Part shown: one piece after another, positions 9,336-17,783 of the stretch
How the letters are laid out: the number at the start of each line of letters is the position of its first letter
Numbering within the stretch: the stretch's first letter is position 1
Assembly (NCBI GenBank): GCA_963757135.1
Contig: CAVWQE010000004.1
Location: 124,001 to 188,000 of the forward strand
Origin: Gp1-AA145 sp963757135
GTDB lineage: Bacteria; Acidobacteriota; Terriglobia; Terriglobales; Acidobacteriaceae
DNA: 64,000 bases
Direction: 5' to 3'
Translations under genes and position numbers: made by a program
Notes under the pieces: generated by a model
Databases searched by the model: none
Seen by the model: only the letters and a program-made list of their open reading frames with translations
What the model was told of the DNA's origin: nothing

Positions 9336-10547
9336 ATGGCGCGAAAGAGTGGTTCCACCATCCAGGAAGAGTTGTACTCCACGCCCGACGAAACGGCGCG
9401 CGAAGAGCTTGACGACGCTCGCCTGCTCGACCTGGACGCGGAGAAGGAATCGCCATTTCTACGCGCGCAAAAGCGCGTGCCCGCGCGTCGCAGTCCGCTT
9501 CCAAAAAAAACCGCTGCCCGGTTGGTCTGGGCCGCCCTCGCCATAGTGATTGCGGCATTGGCCGCGGTGGCGGCTTCAGCTTTCTATCGTTACGGTGAGC
9601 ACTCGTGGCGCTTTCGCCTGAACTCAAGCGATGACATCGAGATGAGCGGCCTGACTAACGTCACGCGCGCTCAGATCATGGAAGTCATGGGCGGCGACAT
9701 CGGCCGGAACATTTTTTACATTCCCCTCGATCAGCGCCAGAAGGAACTCGGCCAGATCCCATGGGTCGAATCCGCGAGCGTCATGCGTTTCACGCCCAAC
9801 CGCCTTCGCATTGAAATTCACGAACGCACGCCGGTAGCTTTCGCGCGGATTGGATCGAAAATTCTGCTGGTCGATGCCGGCGGCATTCTCATGGATCTCT
9901 CCGCGCGCAAAAAATATTCCTTTCCGGTTGTCATCGGCATGAACTCCGGCGAACCCATTTCCAGCCGCGCCGCCCTGATGAAAATTTATAACCAACTGGT
10001 CGGAGAACTCGACTCCGGCGGCGCCCGCTATTCGCAAGACCTGAGCGAGGTTGATCTCTCTGACCCCGAAGACGCCAAGGTCCTGACCAACGATTCAGAA
10101 GGCGAGGTCGTCGTGCATCTCGGCTCGGCCAATTATCTGGATCGTTTCAAAATCTACATCACTCATTTGCGCGAATGGCGACAGCAATTTCAAAAGCTTG
10201 AGTCGGTTGATTTGAGGTATGACCGGCAAATCATCGTGAATCCCGACTTGCCGGCTGCGGCCCACCAGCCTCCGGTTTCACTGGCGGTTGCAAAGGCTGC
10301 AATCTCGGCAGGCGTAAAGCGGGCCGTACTCGTAGAGCGGACGCCGGCAAAGCCCTCCGCACAGCACGTGATTGCGGCTAAACCCGCTCCCGGCCGTGCT
10401 CCAAAATCAACCCACTGGCGTAAACGTGCCGCGGCAAAACATAACGCTCCGAAGGCCGGGGTCACGAATGCAGCCTTGACCGGCAAGGTGAAGCGCTTCC
10501 CCAAAAAACCCAGTCCCGCAATTTCGAAAGGACAAGGAACCCGGTAG
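9336..10547 (+). CDS. ftsQ: Cell division protein FtsQ (POTRA domain)
   Basis: A 403-residue bitopic membrane protein that links early and late divisome parts. A long cytoplasmic N-terminus (about 65 residues, basic near the membrane) precedes one transmembrane helix (about 66-90, VWAALAIVIAALAAVAASAF). A POTRA domain follows (MSGLTNVTRAQIMEVMGGDIGRNIFYI...IPWVESASVMRFTPNRLRIEI) and then the FtsQ domain. The last ~100 residues are an unusual Ala/Lys/Pro-rich basic tail absent from E. coli FtsQ. The gene ends one base before the ftsA ATG, so the two are in one operon. The mur and ddl genes that normally precede ftsQ are missing here. Confidence 0.9.
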   Translation: MARKSGSTIQEELYSTPDETAREELDDARLLDLDAEKESPFLRAQKRVPARRSPLPKKTAARLVWAALAIVIAALAAVAASAFYRYGEHSWRFRLNSSDDIEMSGLTNVTRAQIMEVMGGDIGRNIFYIPLDQRQKELGQIPWVESASVMRFTPNRLRIEIHERTPVAFARIGSKILLVDAGGILMDLSARKKYSFPVVIGMNSGEPISSRAALMKIYNQLVGELDSGGARYSQDLSEVDLSDPEDAKVLTNDSEGEVVVHLGSANYLDRFKIYITHLREWRQQFQKLESVDLRYDRQIIVNPDLPAAAHQPPVSLAVAKAAISAGVKRAVLVERTPAKPSAQHVIAAKPAPGRAPKSTHWRKRAAAKHNAPKAGVTNAALTGKVKRFPKKPSPAISKGQGTR

Positions 10548-11765
10548 ATGCCCAAGGCGCGCGAAAACTTTTTGACAGCGATTGACGTTGGCAGCGCCAA
10601 GACATGCGTACTGGTTGCTGAGATCAGCGACACCGGTTTACGTTATCGCGGCCATGGTCTTGCCGAGTCGCGCGGCTCACGCAAAGGCATCATCGTTGAC
10701 CTGGAAAAAGCGGTGGCGTCTATTCAGAAGGCAGTCGAGCGCGCAGAAGACAGCGCCGGATTCGCCATCGAACATGCCATCCTGGGCGTTGCCGGCTCGC
10801 ATGTCCGAGGAATCAACACGCATGGCGGGCTGGTGTTCAATCGTCCCCGCGAAATCGGCCGTGACGAAATCCGCCAGGCCGTTGATAAAGCTCGAGCCAT
10901 CCAGCTTCCGCCCGATCGCGAAGTGCTACACCTTCTGCCGCAGGAATTCATCCTCGACGAGCAGTCAGGTGTCCATGATCCGCTTGGCATGATTGCAACC
11001 CGGCTCGAAGTGCGGGTGCACATGACATCGACCGCAGCGTCGGCCACCCAAAACGTCGTCACGGCCGTGAACCGCGCCGGGGTTCATGTCGACGACACGG
11101 TTTTCGAGCCGCTCGCAGCCGCCGATTCGGTCCTGCGTTCCGATGAACGCGAATTGGGCATCTGCCTCGCCGACATCGGCGCAGGTTCAACCTGCGTGAT
11201 CGTGATTCAGGAAGGCGCGGTCGCTCACACTGCCGTGTTGCCTGTGGGGGGCGATCACTTCACCAGCGATCTTTCCGTCGGCCTCTGCACACCGATCATC
11301 GAAGCCGAAAAAATCAAGAAGCTGTTCGGCAATACCACTGTCACTTTGATCCCAGAAGGCAACGAGGTTGAAGTGCCATCGGTTGGAGATCGGCCTTCGC
11401 GCCTCATCTCCCAGCGCATGGTGGGCGAAATTCTCGAACCACGTGCGAGAGAACTTTTTGAAATGCTGCGCGAAAACTTGCGCCATGCGGGAATGCTGGA
11501 AGTCTGCGCCGCGGGAGTCGTACTCACCGGAGGCGGCTCGCGATTGCCGGGAATGATGGACATCGCCGACTCAGTTTTACGCAAGCCGGTGCGCATGGCT
11601 TGGCCCGTTCCGATCGCTAAGATGCCGTCCACACTGGCGGAGCCCGAATTTGCAACCGTTCTGGGGATGGTCGTATATGGCCACCGTGCTCGAAGCGCCC
11701 GTGGCGGTCAAGATGGGAGATGGAGTTCGAGGCTGAAGGCAATGCTAGTTGGACGAGGAGCGTGA
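10548..11765 (+). CDS. ftsA: Cell division protein FtsA
   Basis: A 405-residue actin-like ATPase that tethers FtsZ to the membrane. The first phosphate motif is AIDVGSAKTCVLVAEI (residues 11-26). The SHS2-type 1C subdomain covers about 85-165, phosphate motif 2 is LADIGAGSTCVIVIQ, and the adenosine motif is VVLTGGGSRLPGM. The C-terminus (SSRLKAMLVGRGA) is amphipathic and basic, fitting the membrane-targeting helix. The start is the ATG directly after the ftsQ stop codon. It is separated from ftsZ by 143 bp that hold a large imperfect palindrome, which may uncouple the two genes. Confidence 0.95.
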   Translation: MPKARENFLTAIDVGSAKTCVLVAEISDTGLRYRGHGLAESRGSRKGIIVDLEKAVASIQKAVERAEDSAGFAIEHAILGVAGSHVRGINTHGGLVFNRPREIGRDEIRQAVDKARAIQLPPDREVLHLLPQEFILDEQSGVHDPLGMIATRLEVRVHMTSTAASATQNVVTAVNRAGVHVDDTVFEPLAAADSVLRSDERELGICLADIGAGSTCVIVIQEGAVAHTAVLPVGGDHFTSDLSVGLCTPIIEAEKIKKLFGNTTVTLIPEGNEVEVPSVGDRPSRLISQRMVGEILEPRARELFEMLRENLRHAGMLEVCAAGVVLTGGGSRLPGMMDIADSVLRKPVRMAWPVPIAKMPSTLAEPEFATVLGMVVYGHRARSARGGQDGRWSSRLKAMLVGRGA

Positions 11766-11780
11766 GCAATGCAAGACTTC

Positions 11781-11858
11781 TTCACCACAGTGTCACAGAG
11801 ACACAGAGGAATCTTTTTCAAAAGGTTTTTCTCTGTGCCTCGGTGTCTCCATGGTGAA
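11781..11858. repeat. Dispersed palindrome (CACAGAG family) between ftsA and ftsZ
   Basis: Two ~28-base arms (11781-11808 and 11831-11858) are imperfect reverse complements: the left reads TTCACCACAGTGTCACAGAG and onward, and the right ends CTCCATGGTGAAAA. The same family occurs in frame inside dnaE2 at 49448-49580. The hairpin lies about 50 bases before the ftsZ start. Confidence 0.85.
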
Positions 11859-11908
11859 AAGATTTTCGCGCACGACGCACGACCAACGACGATTCTTTGA
11901 GGTGAGTT

Positions 11909-13162
11909 ATGAAAAAAGAAACCAACGAAATCCGCATCAACTACACCGACGATTCCCGCAACGACGCCCGCATCAAGGTCATTGGCGTCGGCGGAGGCGG
12001 AGGTAACGCCGTCAACCGCATGATCGAAGCCGGCATGGACGGCATCGAATTTATCACCGCCAACACAGACCTGCAGGCGCTGCGCATGTCGCGCGCCTCG
12101 GTCAAAATTCAGCTCGGCGTGAAGCTCACCAATGGTCTGGGCGCGGGCGCGAATCCCGAAGTCGGCCGCAAGGCTGCGCTCGAAGATTCCGACAAAATTA
12201 TCGAAGCCCTGGAAGGCGCCGACATGGTCTTCGTCACCACCGGCCTCGGAGGAGGCACCGGCACCGGCGCTGCTCCGATCATCGCTTCGCTCGCCAGCGA
12301 AATGGGCGCGCTTACCGTTGCCGTCGTCACCAAGCCTTTCGCATTTGAGGGCAAACGCCGCATGCAGCAAGCCGAGCGTGGCGTTGCGGAGTTGATGGAT
12401 TCCGTTGACACCACCATCGTCATCCCCAACGAAAAACTTCTCGCCGTGGCGCAGGACGCCGGCTTCTTCGAGTCATTTCGCGTCGCCGACGACATTCTCC
12501 GCCAGGGCGTGCAAGGCATCTCCGACATCATCACTATCCCGGGCATTATCAACCGCGACTTCGCCGACGTGAAAGCGATCATGGCGCGCATGGGATATGC
12601 GGTCATGGGCACCGCCAGCGCCAACGGATCGCGTCGCGCAACTGAAGCCGCGCAAAAAGCCATTGCTTCTCCGCTGCTTGAAGCCGGAGCAATCGATGGC
12701 GCTCGCGGCATCCTGATCAACATCACTGGCTCGGCTTCACTCAAACTCGCCGAAGTTCAGGAAGCCTGCAGCATCATTCAGAACGCAGCCGACGACGATG
12801 CCAACATCATCTTCGGGGCTGTGCTCGACGAGAAGATGAAAGATGCCGTCAAGATCACGGTCATCGCCACCGGATTCCGGGAAGAAGACCGGCCGCGCCG
12901 GCGCACCGAGTCTACTGGATTCACGGTTCACTCCGGCGCCGACGACTTCGAGTCCGACTCGCCTCGCAACATGGTGATGGAAGCCGATCCGGGCCCATCC
13001 GCCGTTTCGTCTTCTGGGACTGGACTCGGAGCCTCCGCAGTTGCAGCTGTGTCGTCCCCGTCGTGCGAGGTGGACACTATGCGCAACGCCATGATCGCCA
13101 ACTTCGAGCAGTCCGATTTGGACGTTCCCGCGTTCTTACGCAAACGCGGCGACGTAATTTAG
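11909..13162 (+). CDS. ftsZ: Cell division GTPase FtsZ
   Basis: A 417-residue tubulin-like GTPase that forms the Z ring. Visible marks are the G-loop region VIGVGGGGGNAVNRM, the tubulin signature GLGGGTGTGAAPI, and the T7-loop region with NRDFADVKAIM. The conserved C-terminal peptide DLDVPAFLRKR, which binds FtsA and other partners, is intact and follows a ~70-residue Ser/Ala-rich linker. The ATG at 11909 is preceded by GAGGTGAG at good spacing. It is the last gene of the ftsQAZ group and is followed by a terminator hairpin. Confidence 0.97.
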   Translation: MKKETNEIRINYTDDSRNDARIKVIGVGGGGGNAVNRMIEAGMDGIEFITANTDLQALRMSRASVKIQLGVKLTNGLGAGANPEVGRKAALEDSDKIIEALEGADMVFVTTGLGGGTGTGAAPIIASLASEMGALTVAVVTKPFAFEGKRRMQQAERGVAELMDSVDTTIVIPNEKLLAVAQDAGFFESFRVADDILRQGVQGISDIITIPGIINRDFADVKAIMARMGYAVMGTASANGSRRATEAAQKAIASPLLEAGAIDGARGILINITGSASLKLAEVQEACSIIQNAADDDANIIFGAVLDEKMKDAVKITVIATGFREEDRPRRRTESTGFTVHSGADDFESDSPRNMVMEADPGPSAVSSSGTGLGASAVAAVSSPSCEVDTMRNAMIANFEQSDLDVPAFLRKRGDVI

Positions 13163-13198
13163 CACTGCACCGACTCGCCGAGGTTGCCGAGGTTGCTC

Positions 13199-13236
13199 CA
13201 CCCTTGTCGCTGCTTTTGCGACAGGGTGGGTTTTTG
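13199..13236 (+). terminator. Rho-independent terminator after ftsZ
   Basis: The stem CCCTTGTCGC / GCGACAGGG with a TGCTTTT loop is followed by TGGG and a T-rich run (TTTTTG), about 40 bases after the ftsZ stop codon. Confidence 0.75.
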
Positions 13237-13301
13237 TTTTTGGACGGGGAAGCCCAACGATTGTTTTCGACGGGTTCCAAGTTTTGGTAATAAAGACAGG
13301 G

Positions 13302-13706
13302 TTAATTCTTCAGCCACAACACAGGGAAACCGTGCCCCAGCTTTTTAAAATCAGAATCGCTGGTCACTAACGTCGCTTTGTGCTCAATCGCCAGCGCCGC
13401 AGCGAAGCTGTCGGCGTAGTACATTCTGTAAGTTGATTTGAGGTCAGCTGCCTGAATTGCACGAACAGGGGTCGCGTCCATCAAGACGATGGGAAGTGCG
13501 CGCACCGCGCTCATAATTGCGCGGGCGCGGTCGAAACCCCGGACGCGAAGGACGCTTCCGTAAGCTTCCCCATAATTTACTGCGGACATCAGGATTTCTG
13601 CTCGGCGGTGGTTTGCTTCCTTTATCAATTCACTGACCTTCGCCGCCGCCGACGTATTTTCCAGAAAGACAAAAAGCGCGGCAGCATCAAAGACGTAGGT
13701 CTTCAC
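13302..13706 (-). CDS. VapC-type PIN-domain toxin
   Basis: A 134-residue PIN-domain ribonuclease. The family opening VKTYVFDAAALFVFLE supplies the first acidic residue. AEILMSAVNYGEAYG gives the conserved Glu, and YYADSFAAALAIEHKATLVTSDSDFKKL supplies the remaining acidic residues of the Mg-binding pocket. The GTG at 13706 overlaps the antitoxin stop by 4 bases (GTGA). A longer reading frame to 13778 lies inside the antitoxin gene and is not used. It would cleave RNA unless held by the AbrB-type antitoxin encoded just upstream. The pair sits alone between ftsZ and a secreted-protein gene. Confidence 0.88.
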   Translation of the reverse strand: MKTYVFDAAALFVFLENTSAAAKVSELIKEANHRRAEILMSAVNYGEAYGSVLRVRGFDRARAIMSAVRALPIVLMDATPVRAIQAADLKSTYRMYYADSFAAALAIEHKATLVTSDSDFKKLGHGFPVLWLKN

Positions 13707-13939
13707 TTGTCCCGCTTTCCCTCGCGGCGGTGTTCCTTTTCCCAATAAGTGAGCACGCTGGGGCCGTCTGCCAAACAACCCTTCAATCGGTCGATGTATT
13801 CGTCGGTGATTGGCTGCAGTACTATCCGCCCAAATTCGTCTTCGAGCACTTTAACTTTGGTTCCTGCCTGAATGCCATGTTTGCGACGAAGCTCTGCCGG
13901 TATCACAAGTTGGCCCTTCGACGTAAACATAGTAGTCAT
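13703..13939 (-). CDS. VapB-type antitoxin (AbrB/SpoVT fold)
   Basis: A 78-residue antitoxin. The swapped-hairpin AbrB domain is at the N-terminus (MFTSKGQLVIPAELRRKHGIQAGTKVKVLEDEFGRIVLQPI), followed by an acidic and charged C-terminal tail that would wrap the PIN toxin. Three in-frame ATGs are available at 13948, 13939 and 13930; the middle one has AAGG about 9 bases upstream and is chosen here. It overlaps vapC by 4 bases, so translation is coupled. AbrB-type antitoxins usually bind their own promoter; no clear operator repeat was identified. Confidence 0.87.
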   Translation of the reverse strand: MTTMFTSKGQLVIPAELRRKHGIQAGTKVKVLEDEFGRIVLQPITDEYIDRLKGCLADGPSVLTYWEKEHRREGKRDK

Positions 13940-14126
13940 GTCACGCATGCCTTACATATTATCATAAGTAAGTCCAATGCCTTTTGATGTAGGAGAGAGA
14001 GTTATCTAAACCTGTCGCGCTCTTAACGTGGTGGGCATTCAGATAACCCCTTGATTGTCCGTATTGCGAGCTACAATGCTTCTGCCCGACTGCCAGCACA
14101 ATTAAAACCAATGATCAGGAGGCGAT

Positions 14127-14741
14127 ATGCGCAGAACAGTTTTCCGACTCACTGTCTCGATGTTGCTGCTTTCAATCCTCGGCGCGGCCCAGGAAAAAGC
14201 CGCACCCATGAAATCCGAAATGAAAAAAGGCGAAATAACAGATGCGGCCTACACCGCGCGGGCACTCTCGTCCGCTCCCAAATCCATTGCCAAAGATGCC
14301 GGAGTCATGCGTATGGGTAAGGACGGCAATATGCGCACCCTGCGCGAAAGCAAGAATGGCTTCACTTGCATGGTGATCGGCACAGATAGAATGTGCAATG
14401 ACGCTAACAGCATGGCCTTCTTCGGCGCCATGATGAAAGGCGAAGCTCCCACTGACAAACTGGGCATCTCTTACATGCTCGCGGGAGACCAGGGAGCCAG
14501 CAACACCGACCCCAAAGCTGAAAAGAAGACCGACGACAATCACTGGGTCGTAACCGGTCCACACATCATGATCACAGGAGCCGGCGCAAAAACTCTGGGT
14601 CTGACCGAAGACAAAGATCCTGATCCAACCAAGCCATACATGATGTGGGCGGGAACACCCTATGAGCACGCGATGGTTCCAGTCGGGGGCGCGACCAAGC
14701 CGATGGCCAAGACGGCAACGGCAAGCCCGGCAAAGCAATAA
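14127..14741 (+). CDS. Secreted hypothetical protein
   Basis: A 204-residue protein with a clear signal peptide (MRRTVFRLTVSMLLLSILGAAQ). The mature part has GVMRMGKDGNMRTLRESKNGFTCMVIG, two cysteines about 10 residues apart, a HWVVTGPHIMITGAGA stretch, and YMMWAGTPYEHAMVPVG near the C-terminus. I do not recognise a named domain, though such proteins appear to be conserved in soil bacteria. The ATG is preceded by AGGAGG. It is single-gene and ends at a good terminator. The function is unknown; a periplasmic location is likely. Confidence 0.7.
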   Translation: MRRTVFRLTVSMLLLSILGAAQEKAAPMKSEMKKGEITDAAYTARALSSAPKSIAKDAGVMRMGKDGNMRTLRESKNGFTCMVIGTDRMCNDANSMAFFGAMMKGEAPTDKLGISYMLAGDQGASNTDPKAEKKTDDNHWVVTGPHIMITGAGAKTLGLTEDKDPDPTKPYMMWAGTPYEHAMVPVGGATKPMAKTATASPAKQ

Positions 14742-14766
14742 CTCGACTACCGTTCCAACTAGAATC

Positions 14767-14817
14767 GCCGAAGGCGCCCCGCTCGGTTTCGGGAATATTG
14801 GGTGCCTTCGGCTTTTC
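14767..14817 (+). terminator. Rho-independent terminator
   Basis: A 12-base stem (GCCGAAGGCGCC with GGTGCCTTCGGC, one G-T pair) is followed by TTTTCTCT. It lies 25 bases after the secreted-protein gene. Confidence 0.8.
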
Positions 14818-15161
14818 TCTGTCTCAGCCCTGGAATTCGTCCAGATTTTGGCGCCGTGTTTTGTCGAATATTGGCGATGTGTGAGCAGCCCGACCCCAAC
14901 CGTTGTGCCGAGTTCGGGTGAAAGTGTTTTCCCTGGTCCGTTATCTTCCGAGTAACCATGCTGCCATTACGAAAGTGCGCGTCCTTTCCGGTTAATTCTG
15001 CGCAACACCCTACCAATCATCTACTTACAAGGAATCTCATGCATTACCTAGATTAGAACTATTTCATGGCGCACGGGCCGGTAAATCCCGTACTATCAGG
15101 AAATTGCACGAACTCTCTTGCAGTTAGAAACACTGGCAAGGTTCTTGCAATCTAAGTAGAT
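14818..15161. other. Non-coding gap before the transpeptidase gene
   Basis: About 340 bases with no convincing coding frame. The last ~60 bases hold a loose inverted repeat built around TTGCA/TGCAA words just before the next gene. It is a plausible leader or regulatory region, but no promoter could be fixed. Confidence 0.4.
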
Positions 15162-16394
15162 GTGAACTCCAGCTTCAGGGATAACGAAGTGACCGTTTCC
15201 GTGCGTCGCGCGCTGCTCCTCGTCGTTCTCATCGCCTCGATTCTGTCCGTCGTTCAGTTGGGCGATGCTGCCACCATCAGCCCACGGCCATTAACGGCGA
15301 CTCATAAGAAATCTCGGACCATTACCGAAAATAAGCACGCGCGCCATCACATCACTCATCTGGCGCGCAGTCGCCGCGTTCGCGGGCAGGCCATGGCATC
15401 GCGCAGACGCCATCATTATTACGAACGCTTTTCCGCCAGTTCCTACGCAAAGGACATTACTGACGGCGACGTGACCACCGGCGAAGACCCAATCGTGCGC
15501 CAGGCTGCGATTGATGCGCTCGGCAACATGAATGGCACGGTGCTCGCTATCGAGCCGACCAGTGGCCGCATCCTGGCCATGGTCAATCAGAAGATGGCGC
15601 TTTCCAGCGGCGCGCAGCCCTGTTCGACCATCAAACTTTCGGTCGCGCTGGCCGCGCTGAGTGAAGGAATCATCACCAAGGAAACTGAAGTTCGGTTGGG
15701 CGGCCGCAGCCACATGAATCTGACGCTGGCGCTGGCGCACTCGAATAACGCTTATTTCGAGGCGCTCGGGCGCCAGCTCGGATTCGAAAAAGTGGCGCAC
15801 TATGCCCACCTTTACGGGTTGGGTGAACTTGCCGGCTATCGCATTCGCGGCGAGCAGTCCGGTATTTATCCCGACGCGGAAATTTCCTCAAAGCTCGGCG
15901 GCGTGGGCAAGATGTGCTCATTCGGTGAAGGCATTTCCATGACTCCGCTGCAACTGGGCTCGCTCGTCACTGCAATCGCGAATGGCGGCACCATGTATTA
16001 CCTGCAACACCCGACCACCCCCGCCGAAGTCGCCAATTTTCAGCCTATCGTCAAGCGGCACCTGAACATCGCTGGGATGGTTCCGGAAATGTCTGACGGC
16101 ATGGCCGGCGCGGTGGAGTACGGTACAGCCCGACGGCTCCTGGCGAATTTCAAGGAAGAGGAAGTCTTCGGCAAGACTGGCACTTGTTCGCGCGCGGGTA
16201 CGCGCTTCGGCTGGTTCGCCAGCTATGCCAACACCAACTTCGGTCGCGTCGTGGTAGTCGTCTTCCTGCAAGGCGGACGCCCGACTTTCGGACCTAAGGC
16301 CGCTGAGATCGCGGGACGGATGTACCGCGGGCTTTACGATCACGACTTCTTCGCTGAGAAGCCGCCGCTCAACCCGGTGAAAGCCGCAGACTGA
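15162..16394 (+). CDS. Penicillin-binding transpeptidase-domain protein, short form
   Basis: A 410-residue protein with a hydrophobic N-terminal segment (LLLVVLIASILSVVQLG, about residues 18-34), then a basic histidine/arginine-rich linker (about 45-90). The transpeptidase domain carries all three active-site motifs: SxxK as Ser155-Thr-Ile-Lys158, SxN as Ser194-Asn-Asn196 and KTG at 338-340. It has no transglycosylase and no large PBP dimerisation domain, so it is a compact class B-like or D,D-transpeptidase. It would cross-link peptidoglycan or act as a penicilloyl-serine hydrolase. The start is a GTG; an alternative GTG 36 bases downstream is possible. Confidence 0.82.
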   Translation: MNSSFRDNEVTVSVRRALLLVVLIASILSVVQLGDAATISPRPLTATHKKSRTITENKHARHHITHLARSRRVRGQAMASRRRHHYYERFSASSYAKDITDGDVTTGEDPIVRQAAIDALGNMNGTVLAIEPTSGRILAMVNQKMALSSGAQPCSTIKLSVALAALSEGIITKETEVRLGGRSHMNLTLALAHSNNAYFEALGRQLGFEKVAHYAHLYGLGELAGYRIRGEQSGIYPDAEISSKLGGVGKMCSFGEGISMTPLQLGSLVTAIANGGTMYYLQHPTTPAEVANFQPIVKRHLNIAGMVPEMSDGMAGAVEYGTARRLLANFKEEEVFGKTGTCSRAGTRFGWFASYANTNFGRVVVVVFLQGGRPTFGPKAAEIAGRMYRGLYDHDFFAEKPPLNPVKAAD

Positions 16395-16491
16395 GTCACT
16401 CCGCGCAAAGAGCTTGCGTGGAAGAGCAGCGCATTAGCGCCGCGTCCGCGCTGCCCATGATTCAGGCTTTAGCCCTCGACGGAATCTCGCT

Positions 16492-17550
16492 TCAATCGCC
16501 CGATCCGGTTGCCGACAGGCTCGGTGACGTCTCCGTCACCGATGCCCCTGCCACTTTGCGCATGCGAATCTCCGATCCGTTTCGCTCGAACGAAACCTCG
16601 TCCATTAACTGATTGATCAGGTAGATCCCTCGTCCATGATGCGAATGGAGATTCTCAGCTGCGAGCGGGTCGGGAACCGCGTTTGGACTGAAGCCCTGCC
16701 CTGGATCGCGTACCACGATCATCACATCCGAAGACTCGGTGCAGGCCACACAGCACTCGACTTTCTTCGTCGGATCATTGTTGCAGCCATGCACGATCGC
16801 ATTTGCCAGCGCCTCGCGCAGCGCCAACTCAATCTGATACTCATTGCCATCCGAGCATTTCATCTCACGAGCGATCTGCATTACGCCGTCCACGACTCCC
16901 GAAATCGCATTGGGATCGGCCGGGATAGTCACGTCCAGTTTGCATACCGAGCATGCCGGCAGAAGTCCACTCAGCCGGCTGACGTGTCCAAGAGCATTCT
17001 GCAATTCAGATATTGTCCGGTCGCGCTCCGCCTCTGCCCGGTCACGCTCATCCAGCGCGGTCCGCAATTCCAGCAAGTTCTTTCTCAATTCAAACTGTGC
17101 CTGCACCTGGCGGCTAAGTGCCAACAGGGCATTCTGCTGGCTGACGCTCAGTTGTCTTGGAACCACATCCACCACGCATAATGTGCCCAGCGCGTACCCG
17201 TCAGAACTCTTGAAGGGAGCGCCCGCATAGAAACGAATCTTGGGATCGGAAACAACGAAAGGATTGGAACTGAAGCGGGTGTCTTTGGTTGCATCAGGAA
17301 CGATGAAAAGATCCGACTGCTGAATCGCGATGTTGCAAAAGGCGACTTCTCTCGGCGTCTCCTTCACGTCCACGCCAACCCGCGACTTAAACCACTGGCG
17401 ATCCGAATCGATCAGCGAAATTAGCGCCACCGGCGTTTCACAGATGTGTGAAGCTAGAATGGTCAGGTCGTCGAATGCTTTCTCCGGATCAGTGTCAAGA
17501 ATCCTGTAGCTGTGCAGCGCCCGCACACGCGCCTTCTCATTGGCGTCCAT
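16492..17550 (-). CDS. GAF-domain protein with RsbW-like ATPase (anti-sigma/histidine-kinase-like)
   Basis: A 352-residue cytoplasmic protein. A GAF domain (about residues 10-165) shows ALISLIDSDRQWFKS and FYAGAPFKSSDGYALGTLCVVD, the usual form of GAF sensors on kinases. A coiled coil follows (about 170-215). The C-terminal HATPase_c_2 domain contains LREALANAIVHGCNND (N-box) and VRDPGQGFSPNAVPDP (G-box), and ends with HGRGIYLINQLMDEVSF. There is no H-box, so it resembles RsbW/SpoIIAB-type serine kinases. The ATG at 17550 has AAGGAG five bases upstream and is much better than the ORF extension to 17826. The partner sigma or anti-anti-sigma factor is not adjacent. Confidence 0.83.
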   Translation of the reverse strand: MDANEKARVRALHSYRILDTDPEKAFDDLTILASHICETPVALISLIDSDRQWFKSRVGVDVKETPREVAFCNIAIQQSDLFIVPDATKDTRFSSNPFVVSDPKIRFYAGAPFKSSDGYALGTLCVVDVVPRQLSVSQQNALLALSRQVQAQFELRKNLLELRTALDERDRAEAERDRTISELQNALGHVSRLSGLLPACSVCKLDVTIPADPNAISGVVDGVMQIAREMKCSDGNEYQIELALREALANAIVHGCNNDPTKKVECCVACTESSDVMIVVRDPGQGFSPNAVPDPLAAENLHSHHGRGIYLINQLMDEVSFERNGSEIRMRKVAGASVTETSPSLSATGSGD

Positions 17551-17783
17551 ACGACTCCTTGGCGGGTCCCGAGTCCGGATATCCGGCCCGCACGACCAAG
17601 TGCAGCCGATCCCAAAAAACTCGCCGGATTTCCCGGCTTTCTTGTCGGCCTTTCCGAACGCGCTAAGTTTACCCTTTGACTGCCGAAATGTGAATTGCTG
17701 GAACCGTGCATTCATCCCTGCTCGGCAGTCCGGTCCAGCCTCGTGATACCCTGAGTTTTTCCACCCTGAGGTCACAATCCATA

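Noticed and set aside
11708..12370. A 220-codon minus-strand frame across ftsA/ftsZ
   Set aside because: It is antisense to ftsZ and includes translated palindrome sequence, with no family resemblance.
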